In this document: piece by piece, positions 1 through 5,778 of the stretch
Layout of the letters: each line of letters begins with the position of its first letter
Numbering within the stretch: the stretch's first letter is position 1
NCBI GenBank assembly: GCA_036554605.1
Contig: DATBMY010000444.1
Span: 1 to 8,599 of the forward strand
Direction: 5' to 3'
Length of the DNA stretch: 8,599 nucleotides
Source of the DNA: DATBMY01 sp036554605
GTDB lineage: Bacteria; Acidobacteriota; Blastocatellia; UBA7656
Position numbers and translations under genes: made by a program
Notes under the pieces: generated by a model
The model's input: the letters and a program-made list of their open reading frames with translations, nothing else
Database searches by the model: none
Told to the model about the DNA's origin: nothing

Positions 1-45
1 AAAAAAGTATTCATCTCCCACCGCTCCGACGAAGAGATCGAGTGA
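1..45 (+). CDS. possible 3' end of a convergent plus-strand gene (partial)
   Basis: Frame 1 is open from the window edge to a TGA at 43-45 and reads KKVFISHRSDEEIE. Most third codon positions after the initial lysines are G or C, as expected for a gene in this GC-rich segment. The KVFISH string resembles the first strand of TIR-like domains, but here it would sit at a C-terminus, so I do not assign a family. Fourteen codons can easily be open by chance. If real, the gene converges on the DUF1059 gene, leaving about 170 bases in which I see no convincing terminator. Confidence 0.2.
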   Translation, partial: KKVFISHRSDEEIE

Positions 46-216
46 GCTCGGCGCCTAAGCATCGCCCAGTCGAAACCCGACCACCGGCCTCCGTGTCGCA
101 ACCCCACCCCGAAGGCTCCCGCCCCGCTACGCCTTCATCCAGAATAACCGCGTCAACGCGTTTGAAACGCCGGGCTTTTCGCTGGTTGTCACCGGAGGAG
201 TGAACGACGGCAGCCG

Positions 217-366
217 CTACTCCCTCTGGGCGAGCGCGAGCGCCTGCTCCCGTGTCACGATCACTGCATGCTTGTTCTTGGCGTGGTCCTGTGCGTTCTT
301 GACGATCTCGTCCTCGTCTTTGCCTCTGATCGAGGTACCGCAGTCGCAGTGGATAACCCATCCCAT
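217..366 (-). CDS. DUF1059-type small CxC protein
   Basis: A 49-residue protein beginning MGWVIHCDCGTSIRGKDEDE and ending ALAQRE. The pattern matches the DUF1059 family of short bacterial proteins: an N-terminal CxC pair (Cys7, Cys9), a GKDEDEIV segment (residues 15-22), then two histidines (His28, His33) before an amphipathic C-terminal helix (T38-REQALALAQ). Cys7/Cys9/His28/His33 could form a metal site; this is inference, and the family has no firmly established function that I know of. I chose the ATG at 366 over the ATG at 426 because a near-perfect AAGGAGG lies 7 nt upstream, the family starts here, and the longer form would overlap the end of the upstream reductase. The reductase stop codon ends 29 nt upstream, so the two genes are probably one transcript. 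No disulfide partner, signal peptide or membrane segment is seen; likely cytoplasmic. Confidence 0.8.
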   Translation of the reverse strand: MGWVIHCDCGTSIRGKDEDEIVKNAQDHAKNKHAVIVTREQALALAQRE

Positions 367-373
367 ACCGCTT

Positions 374-380
374 CCTCCTT
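374..380 (-). promoter_or_regulatory. Shine-Dalgarno deciding the DUF1059 start
   Basis: On the minus strand AAGGAGG lies 7 nt before the ATG at 366-364. It fixes the short 49-residue form as the translated product rather than the longer reading from 426. Confidence 0.75.
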
Positions 381-395
381 TCCTAGTTGAACCGA

Positions 396-1919
396 TCATT
401 TCGGGCTCCGGCGGAGCGCCGACCACTTGGCCTGTGACGCGAGATAGTGGTGGATCTCTTTGATTGCGCCCGATCCTTCACCGACCGATGACGCAACACG
501 CTTCATCGAGCGTGACCGCAAGTCCCCGACTGCGAAGACGCCCGGAACACTCGTTTCAAACGGGCGCGGCGAACGAGGCAGGAGCCATTCATCGAGGCGT
601 CCGTCGTGGGTCAGGTCGGATCCGGTAACGACAAATCCGTGTGCATCGCGGGCGACCTCGGCTGGCAGCCATCCGGTGAGCGGCCTTGCACCGATGAGGA
701 CGAAAAGGGCGTCGGCGCCGACGACGACGGTCCCCCCCGTCGCATCGTCAGCCAGGGTGAGCGTCTCGAGTCGGCCCTCACCCGTTCCATCGACGATTCG
801 GGTCGCGAGCAGGACCTTGACATTGGCGGCCGAAACGATCTCGTCGACAAGGTACTTCGACATGCTCTTCTCGAGGCGGTCGCCCCGCACGGCGAGGGTT
901 GCCTCCTCGGCCCACTTCGCTAGGTGTAAGACGGCCTGCCCGGCAGAATTCCCAGCTCCGACCAGATACACGCGCTTGCCTGCGAAATGTCTGGCCTCGC
1001 CTGGTGAGGCCCCGTAATAGACGCCCATCCCGACGAGGCGCTCGAGGGCGGGAACCTCCAGGCGGTTGTAGCTGACTCCGGTCGCGAGGATGACGGTACG
1101 CGAACGGATCTCACGGCCGTCGGCGGTCGTGAGCACGTGGGTGTCATCGCCGCAACGCAGGCCGGTCACCTCCTGGCCGATCAGGAACCGGGTGCCGAAT
1201 ATCCACGCTTGCTCGTATGCCTGTCTCGCCAGTTCCGCCCCCCCGATGCCACGGGCGAACCCCAGGTAGTTCCGGATCATCGAGCTCGATCCCGCCTGGC
1301 CACCGATCGCCCCGCGCTCGATCACGATCGTCTCGAGGCCTTCGGACGAGCCGTACACCGCGGCGGCCAAGCCCGCGGGACCGGCCCCGACGATGGCGAC
1401 GTCGAACCGCCCGGATCCGTTCCGGGGAGTGGGCTGCCCGAGCTCAGGCTGGTCACGGACGGTCACCTCGTAGGCCGAACCCTCCTCCGACGTCGTCCAG
1501 TCGTAGAGGAAGCTGCTAATGGCACGATGAAAGACTTCATCGGCGGTCTTCAACGGCTTGGAGAGGTAGTTGTCGACACAGCCATTGGCGATCGCCTCAC
1601 GGATCGCGTCAGCCGTCCGCTCGTGGCCCCAGTCGGCCGGCGAGATAAGGAGCGCCCGCTTGGCCCGGGGATGGAGCGCCCGCGCCATGGACAGCAGGTC
1701 CGAGCCGTTCATCCCCCCCATACACTGGCTCGCGAGCACCACGGCAACCCTCTGACCGCCCGCCCGCAGCGCCTCAAGAGACGTCAGCGCTTCGCCCGGC
1801 GAAGGCGCGACGAGCACGCTGTAAGCGCCGCCGTAGCGGCCTTCGATCTCGGCGCTGAGCAACGCGAGATCACCCTTGTCGTCGGCGACGACGACGATCC
1901 GGGGCCTCCGGTCACCCAT
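396..1919 (-). CDS. receiver domain fused to FAD/NADPH thioredoxin-reductase-like oxidoreductase
   Basis: A 507-residue two-part protein. Residues 6-140 are a CheY-like receiver: the acidic pair Asp13/Asp14, Ser93 at the switch position and Lys121 (SKP motif) are kept, but the phosphoacceptor position in VVLASQCMGGMNG is Ser64 instead of Asp. Residues 172-495 are a class II pyridine nucleotide-disulfide reductase fold: FAD dinucleotide motif VGAGPAG (177-183) followed by acidic Glu201, a second GAGNSAG motif (321-327) for NAD(P)H with VRGDRLEKSMSKYL nearby, and the C-terminal FAD-contact motif GVFAVGD (460-466) with KRVASSVGEGSGAI. The CxxC redox pair of true thioredoxin reductase is absent: the region that would carry it reads YYGASPGEA, and the only cysteines (66, 114, 256) are far apart. 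This is the known fused response-regulator/thioredoxin-reductase-like family; its substrate is not known to me. Start supported by AAGGGAG 8 nt upstream. It probably shares a transcript with the DUF1059 gene. Very high GC. Confidence 0.92.
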   Translation of the reverse strand: MGDRRPRIVVVADDKGDLALLSAEIEGRYGGAYSVLVAPSPGEALTSLEALRAGGQRVAVVLASQCMGGMNGSDLLSMARALHPRAKRALLISPADWGHERTADAIREAIANGCVDNYLSKPLKTADEVFHRAISSFLYDWTTSEEGSAYEVTVRDQPELGQPTPRNGSGRFDVAIVGAGPAGLAAAVYGSSEGLETIVIERGAIGGQAGSSSMIRNYLGFARGIGGAELARQAYEQAWIFGTRFLIGQEVTGLRCGDDTHVLTTADGREIRSRTVILATGVSYNRLEVPALERLVGMGVYYGASPGEARHFAGKRVYLVGAGNSAGQAVLHLAKWAEEATLAVRGDRLEKSMSKYLVDEIVSAANVKVLLATRIVDGTGEGRLETLTLADDATGGTVVVGADALFVLIGARPLTGWLPAEVARDAHGFVVTGSDLTHDGRLDEWLLPRSPRPFETSVPGVFAVGDLRSRSMKRVASSVGEGSGAIKEIHHYLASQAKWSALRRSPK

Positions 1920-1947
1920 TTATGGCGCTCCCTTACTCATCATCGGT

Positions 1948-1956
1948 ATCATAGCA
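1948..1956 (-). promoter_or_regulatory. candidate extended -10 promoter of the receiver/reductase gene
   Basis: On the minus strand TGC-TATGAT ends at 1948, giving an extended -10 element (TGn plus TATGAT). Transcription would begin near 1941, leaving a leader of about 20 nt that contains the AAGGGAG ribosome site. No good -35 box is seen 17 nt upstream, which is usual for extended -10 promoters. Sequence match only. Confidence 0.35.
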
Positions 1957-2102
1957 CGACGATGCCCATCGCGGATCGGCTCGTCCACATGCTCCTTCGG
2001 GCGTCTAACGCTCCGCGTCAGCGGGCGCGGCGTACATGAGAATCATGGGAACATCAATTTCGCGCTCCGATGCACGCGCTTTCTAGGGGCAGGGCATCTA
2101 TA

Positions 2103-2690
2103 TTACTTATTGTTTCCCTTCTTCTCTCCGCTCGCTTCTCGCTGTTTCTCTATTTCGCTTTCTATCTCTCGCTCCAGACCTTCCAGCCGCCCTTCCAACT
2201 CATTCAACTTGCCCTGTTCCGTCTGCAACTCCAGGTTCAACCTCGTCTCTCGCTCCTTTAGTTGCTCTAACCTCTGCTTTAATGGCTCGATAATCTGCTT
2301 GAACCCTTTTAGCTCCGCTTCCATCGCCGTCCGCCGGTTCGAGTCTGCTTCGCGGTCCAACTCGCTCTCCGATGATTTGGCCTGCTCGCTCATCTGCGTG
2401 GTTTGAACTTGAAGGTTAGCTATCTGATCGCGAGTATCTTCCAGCATGCGCGTTATTCGCGCTACGCGGTCATTCTGGCTTCTTATTCGTTCAACTATAA
2501 TCTGACTCCGGTGTGCGTTCAGATTGGTCCATTGAAGAGTCTCGCGCAGGAGACGTACTTCGTTGAGAAGCGAGCGTAGGGTTATCTCATCGGGAGGCCT
2601 GGCAGATTGAGCGTGTGCTGTTGTCAAAGATAGGGAGAAGACAGCAAGCAGGAATAACGAGCGAATCGTTAAGCGTATTAGATCTGACAT
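2103..2690 (-). CDS. secreted coiled-coil protein of unknown function
   Basis: A 195-residue protein with a clear Sec signal peptide: basic start (MSDLIRLTIR), hydrophobic core (SLFLLAVFSLSL, 11-22) and a probable cut after AHA at 25-27. Nearly all of the mature part (about 37-185) is charged and helical, with leucine-spaced heptads strongest at 137-180 (LKQRLEQLKERETRLNLELQ and the following EGRLEGLEREIESEIEK). There is no cysteine, no enzyme motif and no second membrane segment. It ends in a lysine-rich tail (GEKKGNNK). It is therefore likely a periplasmic rod-like or oligomeric protein; the function is unknown. Start supported by GGAGGGG 6 nt upstream of the ATG. It lies at the boundary of the GC-rich left segment, and its own composition is moderate like the right-hand genes. 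No clear terminator follows in the 180-nt gap before the reductase. Confidence 0.85.
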   Translation of the reverse strand: MSDLIRLTIRSLFLLAVFSLSLTTAHAQSARPPDEITLRSLLNEVRLLRETLQWTNLNAHRSQIIVERIRSQNDRVARITRMLEDTRDQIANLQVQTTQMSEQAKSSESELDREADSNRRTAMEAELKGFKQIIEPLKQRLEQLKERETRLNLELQTEQGKLNELEGRLEGLEREIESEIEKQREASGEKKGNNK

Positions 2691-2845
2691 GATTTACCCC
2701 TCCGGCTAAATAGTACACTTTACTGTTACCGGGCACCTAACGCCTCTAATCAGCAAGCCGCGGATGTATATCACAGGTACTGACGCACCACTTTTACTCT
2801 CGCGTTCTGGACTCCGCCGGATGCGCTTGCTAATACCCGCTCCGC

Positions 2846-2989
2846 TCAAGCTGGTTCAGAGATACGGTCTGTGAGTAGCCTTTTCAGATCCTCGATGCTC
2901 ACGCATCTGTTGATAGCTTCAGCCTCCACTAACAAATCAAGCGCCTCACCCCGTTTACGGAATACTGCCGGGAGTTCGACATTTTCCAT
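2846..2989 (-). CDS. small ORF, 47 residues, unknown function
   Basis: An uninterrupted 47-codon frame starting MENVELPAVFRKRGEALDLL and ending TDRISEPA. A GGGAG ribosome site sits 7 nt before the ATG. The product is charged and predicted helical throughout (EALDLLVEAEAINR, then SIEDLKRLLTDRI), soluble, with one cysteine, no signal peptide and no membrane segment. The helix-turn-helix-sized length and the spacing could suit a small regulator or antitoxin-like protein, but I recognise no family and assign no function. It lies in the same orientation about 155 nt upstream of the secreted coiled-coil gene, so it may be the first gene of that transcript. It is too short to exclude chance; the ribosome site and protein-like composition are the main support. 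Confidence 0.45.
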   Translation of the reverse strand: MENVELPAVFRKRGEALDLLVEAEAINRCVSIEDLKRLLTDRISEPA

Positions 2990-3417
2990 CCTAATACTCC
3001 CGGGCTAGCTGGTCCCTGTGCAAAAACTCCTTGTCTATACCAAGACCCTCAAGGAACGACTACATCATCGTGCTTCGCACGATCCGGGCAGGGACCGGGG
3101 TACCCGCTTGCGGGTCGGCCCCTACAGCTAAACTCAAATGAAATTCGCTCTAATACTAATTGCGAGGCACGCTCACTGTGGGAGTCCTGCTGACGAGTTG
3201 CCGTTCGAATCCGCGCAGGTCACAGCGATCGTCTAAACACGCCCCACACCATTTTCGTCTCTTTCGGCCCGCAATCGCAAGTGATGGGCATCGACTATCC
3301 CATAGTGGCTGGACGCGCCGCCCGGACCTCTGGCGTCTGTGCGCGCGGCGTTTCATCGGATGTACCTGTACCATGCTCGCTTCTGCCGAGGGCAAATAAC
3401 TTTGCGATGGCCCGGCT
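2990..3417. other. gene-poor stretch between the small ORF and the HYR/PxKF terminator
   Basis: About 430 bases without a supported gene. It holds the palindromic element at 3060-3125 and short frames without ribosome sites. One is a 32-codon plus-strand frame at 3138-3236 starting MKFALILIARHAHC, which may be a decayed remnant. A minus-strand frame of 119 codons crosses the stretch but begins inside the HYR/PxKF gene and reads through its terminator, so it is not taken as a gene. Confidence 0.6.
3060..3125. repeat. palindromic extragenic element with two adjacent hairpins
   Basis: Two stems stand side by side. The first pairs 3067-3073 with 3077-3083 (7 bp perfect, 3-nt loop TTC). The second pairs ACCCG at 3102-3106 with CGGGT at 3111-3115, extended after an internal loop by GGGG (3097-3100) with CCCC (3119-3122). 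On the minus strand the element is bounded on both sides by TGTAG (left copy inside GCTGTAGGGG, right copy inside GATGTAGTCG). It resembles REP- or MITE-like intergenic elements, but there is only one copy here. Confidence 0.4.
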
Positions 3418-3463
3418 AAAAAGTTCCCGACAGGGGCGAATTGTGGCCGCCGCCCCTGTCGGG
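3418..3463 (-). terminator. intrinsic terminator of the HYR/PxKF gene
   Basis: A 13-bp perfect GC-rich stem (3451-3463 with 3426-3438) around a 12-nt loop, followed on the minus strand by AACTTTTT (3425-3418). It starts 14 nt after the stop codon of the HYR/PxKF gene. Confidence 0.85.
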
Positions 3464-3477
3464 TAAGTGGTAGTTGT

Positions 3478-5616
3478 TTATCTGAACCTGAAGTTCGCCC
3501 GGTGCACACAGCCATCTTTCAACCGTATGATCAGCTGGCGGCAGGTCCCCGCCCACGAGTTTTCGGTCTTCCAAACGTAGATGTACTGGTCCGTTGAAGG
3601 ATCATAACTGAGACTGCTATTGCCAGCAGTCACAGTTTCTGTTATCTCGGCCGGCGGAGCGCTGTTATCGCAAGCGATCTGACCTGAAGCCGGGAAGCCG
3701 GGATCGAAGATATCCATGCCTTTGTACCCGTTCAGGCTGAACTTCACAGGGATCGACCTTCCGGCATTGACTACATTAAGTACCGGCAGGTTGTTTACCG
3801 GCGAGAAGAAGCCCGTGAAGTTTTCGCGCACCGTTACTATGGCAGTGCAGGTGGCTTCGCCTGCTGAATTCTCTGCCGTTATAGTCACAGTATAGACACC
3901 CGGACCGACCAGTGCTCCTGCCGCCGGGGATTGTGAGATGTTCACACTGCAACCGGACGCCACGACCTCGCCGAGCAGGTTCGGGATGGCCGCCTCACAG
4001 TTGGCGGTAACGAAGACTGTCTTGTCCGTTGCGCAGGTGGTAATGGTGGGGGCGGCCGACGCAAGGACCGTTACCGTGAAATCACAGCTGGGCCCCTGAG
4101 ACGTAGTGCAGTTGACGAGGGTGGTGCCAATCGGGAAGACAGAACCCGACGGCGGGCTACAGGCCACCGTGCCGCAAGTACCGCTCGTCACCGGAGAGAA
4201 TGTAACGGCTGCGCTGCATTGGCCCGCGCTGGCAGACTGCGTAATATCACCGGGGCAGGTGATAGTGCAGCCGCCTCCGCCTTCGCCATTGACGGTCACC
4301 GTGAAACTGCAAGTGACCGTATTACCCGGACCGCCCGTCTGACACATGACGGTCGTTGTGCCCAGTGGAAAGCTGGAACCCGACGGCGGACTGCAATCTG
4401 AAATGCCGGCCGGGCAGTTGTCATTTAAAGTAGGGGCCGGGAAATGAACCACCGCGAGACCGAAACCGGGCGAGCTTTCATTGACCGTAACATTGGCCGG
4501 GCAGGTAATCGAAGGCGGCTGCGGGTCTTCTACAATTACGTTGAAGACGCAAGGGCCGCCGGTCTCGCCCAGACAGATTACACTCGAAGTCCCGAGCGGG
4601 AAGAATGTCCCGGATGGCGGAGTGCAGACCACATTGCCGCAGTCGCTGCCGGTCGAACTGGCCGAAAAAGTGACCGTCGCTCCGCACTGCCCCGCCGTCT
4701 TTGTAGTGGTGATGTCAGACGGGCAGGTCACGTCACAGGTCGAGGCCGTGTCCGGCGGGATGGTCACCGACGCGGTAAATGTGTTGTCTACGGCAAACAA
4801 TTCGGCCGTATCGCTTGTGACAGTCGCCGTGACTGAGACGACCGTGCCGCCCTGCGCACCCGAGTCTATCTGGTAGACGAATACGAACTGCGCCGTCGTA
4901 TTAGCGGGCAGACTTGCGATCGTGCAGGTCGAGGTCCCGGTGCTGCCAGTCGGGTTCGTACAATTGAATGCCGGACCTGAGACCTGAGTCTCGGACTGGA
5001 ACGTAGAGTTCGTTGCGACCGTGACCACCAGCTGCACATTCTGCGCTTCGTTCGGGCCTTTGTTAGTTAAAAAGACCGAGAACGGCGCGCTCGAACCAGC
5101 TGATACCTGGAACGGGGCAAATATGGGTGTCCAGAGGTCTACGGCGTCGTTATTCGGATCCACGACGGTGAATCTGGTGACGGCCTGCCCGTTGCTAGAA
5201 GCGTCAACGGTCATTACCATCCACGTGCCGACCTGAGCGGAACTTCCAGTTGCCGGGATTGTGATGGAATCACTTTGCGGATCGGAGGTAATGTCAGGTC
5301 CGGATTTAAATATATTCCCATCGGGGGTTACCCACTGGAACCGTCGCTGTACAGGTACGCCTTCCGCTGGCGAGCCGAGTAGCGCTCCAGTGACGACCGC
5401 GCACACATCGTCGCCAATATTGAATATTGACTTCGGGGTCCCGCAATCGTTCGCGAATGTGGAGATGGCCTCCGAGGTCTGCGCCCTACTGAAAGGAGCA
5501 CGCGCCATCACCGTTATGATTACGAGCAAACCCAGGCACGCGAGCGTGACGGTGAAGTGACTCTTTTTCAGTCTGCGAATCAAGTAGTGGATTCTAGAAG
5601 CAGGAGGAGCCTTCAT
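3478..5616 (-). CDS. secreted multi-domain protein: DUF11/CARDB-like, three HYR domains, PxKF C-terminal domain
   Basis: A 712-residue exported protein. Residues 10-37 form a basic then hydrophobic leader (RLKKSHFTVTLACLGLLVII) with a probable cut near FSRAQ (42-46). In order: a beta domain at about 58-153 beginning CGTPKSIFNIGDDVC; a DUF11/CARDB-like adhesion module at about 161-286 (FSVFLTNKGPNEAQNVQLVV); HYR domains at about 294-363, 369-442 and 450-517, each with an ITCP-like start and the PPSG-xFPxGT signature; a fourth Ig-like domain at 524-596; and a PxKF domain at 618-712, with IPVKF at 622-626 and the typical TDQYIYVWKT and HRANFRFR ending. HYR domains are established extracellular Ig-fold modules. 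The PxKF unit is a recurrent C-terminal domain of secreted proteins with no proven role that I know of. Paired cysteines suggest disulfides outside the cytoplasm. The start at 5616 is chosen for AAGGAG 7 nt upstream; an in-frame ATG at 5718 lies beside a hairpin arm and has no signal-like sequence directly after it. Likely surface adhesion or matrix protein. Confidence 0.88.
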   Translation of the reverse strand: MKAPPASRIHYLIRRLKKSHFTVTLACLGLLVIITVMARAPFSRAQTSEAISTFANDCGTPKSIFNIGDDVCAVVTGALLGSPAEGVPVQRRFQWVTPDGNIFKSGPDITSDPQSDSITIPATGSSAQVGTWMVMTVDASSNGQAVTRFTVVDPNNDAVDLWTPIFAPFQVSAGSSAPFSVFLTNKGPNEAQNVQLVVTVATNSTFQSETQVSGPAFNCTNPTGSTGTSTCTIASLPANTTAQFVFVYQIDSGAQGGTVVSVTATVTSDTAELFAVDNTFTASVTIPPDTASTCDVTCPSDITTTKTAGQCGATVTFSASSTGSDCGNVVCTPPSGTFFPLGTSSVICLGETGGPCVFNVIVEDPQPPSITCPANVTVNESSPGFGLAVVHFPAPTLNDNCPAGISDCSPPSGSSFPLGTTTVMCQTGGPGNTVTCSFTVTVNGEGGGGCTITCPGDITQSASAGQCSAAVTFSPVTSGTCGTVACSPPSGSVFPIGTTLVNCTTSQGPSCDFTVTVLASAAPTITTCATDKTVFVTANCEAAIPNLLGEVVASGCSVNISQSPAAGALVGPGVYTVTITAENSAGEATCTAIVTVRENFTGFFSPVNNLPVLNVVNAGRSIPVKFSLNGYKGMDIFDPGFPASGQIACDNSAPPAEITETVTAGNSSLSYDPSTDQYIYVWKTENSWAGTCRQLIIRLKDGCVHRANFRFR
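4066..4737 (-). repeat. three tandem HYR-coding units
   Basis: Three diverged repeats of about 205-225 bp encode HYR domains (about 4737-4528, 4512-4291 and 4269-4066). The best-kept DNA block codes for SPPSG or TPPSG plus the FPxGT turn and recurs near 4620, 4389 and 4155. For example, the plus-strand string cccgacggcgg occurs at the latter two sites. Confidence 0.7.
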
Positions 5617-5623
5617 ATTCTTT

Positions 5624-5629
5624 CTCCTT
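5624..5629 (-). promoter_or_regulatory. Shine-Dalgarno deciding the HYR/PxKF start
   Basis: AAGGAG on the minus strand, 7 nt before the ATG at 5616-5614. It decides for the 712-residue form against an in-frame ATG 34 codons upstream that lacks such a site. Confidence 0.7.
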
Positions 5630-5703
5630 CCGGCCTTGCCGCGGTCAATAAAATCAACCTGTGGCGCGCCTTGTTTATACGGAATTGTGGTTGCCGGGAT
5701 TCG

Positions 5704-5777
5704 GCGGGTTGTTCCCATAGGCAGCCCGCCGAGCGCCCTGCCACCCTAGCGGGAGGCGGACAAAATGAACAACCCGC
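5704..5777 (-). promoter_or_regulatory. large intergenic hairpin between the two secreted genes
   Basis: An 11-bp perfect inverted repeat (GCGGGTTGTTC at 5704-5714 and its complement at 5767-5777) encloses 52 nt that can form a further 5-bp stem (CCGCC 5726-5730 with GGCGG 5755-5759). On the minus strand it begins one base after the stop codon of the beta-helix gene and ends 87 nt before the HYR/PxKF start. It lacks a T-tract after the stem, so it is not a standard intrinsic terminator; it could be a processing or stability element, an attenuator or a remnant of a mobile repeat. Confidence 0.5.
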
Positions 5778-5778
5778 T

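Noticed and set aside
11..361. 116-codon minus-strand frame overlapping the DUF1059 gene
   Set aside because: Low-complexity arginine/glycine-rich product in a different frame from the DUF1059 gene; shadow of GC-rich DNA.
2003..2009. GTCTAAC, matching the RYYYAAC half of an integron attC site
   Set aside because: No matching GTTRRRY partner within a plausible distance and no integrase or cassette structure.
1137..2039. 300-codon plus-strand frame antisense to the receiver/reductase gene
   Set aside because: Arginine/proline-rich product with no domain, produced by the high GC of the true minus-strand gene; no ribosome site.
3203..3211. GTTCGAATC, like a tRNA T-loop
   Set aside because: The flanking bases do not form a T-stem, and no acceptor, D or anticodon arm can be folded around it.
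3138..3236. 32-codon plus-strand frame MKFALILIARHAHC... resembling a lipoprotein start
   Set aside because: No ribosome site and no proper lipobox before the cysteine; at most a decayed remnant.
3156..3515. 119-codon minus-strand frame across the end of the HYR/PxKF gene
   Set aside because: It starts inside that gene and runs through a strong terminator hairpin; composition is not protein-like and no ribosome site is seen.
5617..5718. N-terminal extension of the HYR/PxKF protein from the ATG at 5718
   Set aside because: No ribosome site there, the extension sits next to and includes hairpin-arm sequence, and the internal ATG at 5616 has AAGGAG at good spacing.
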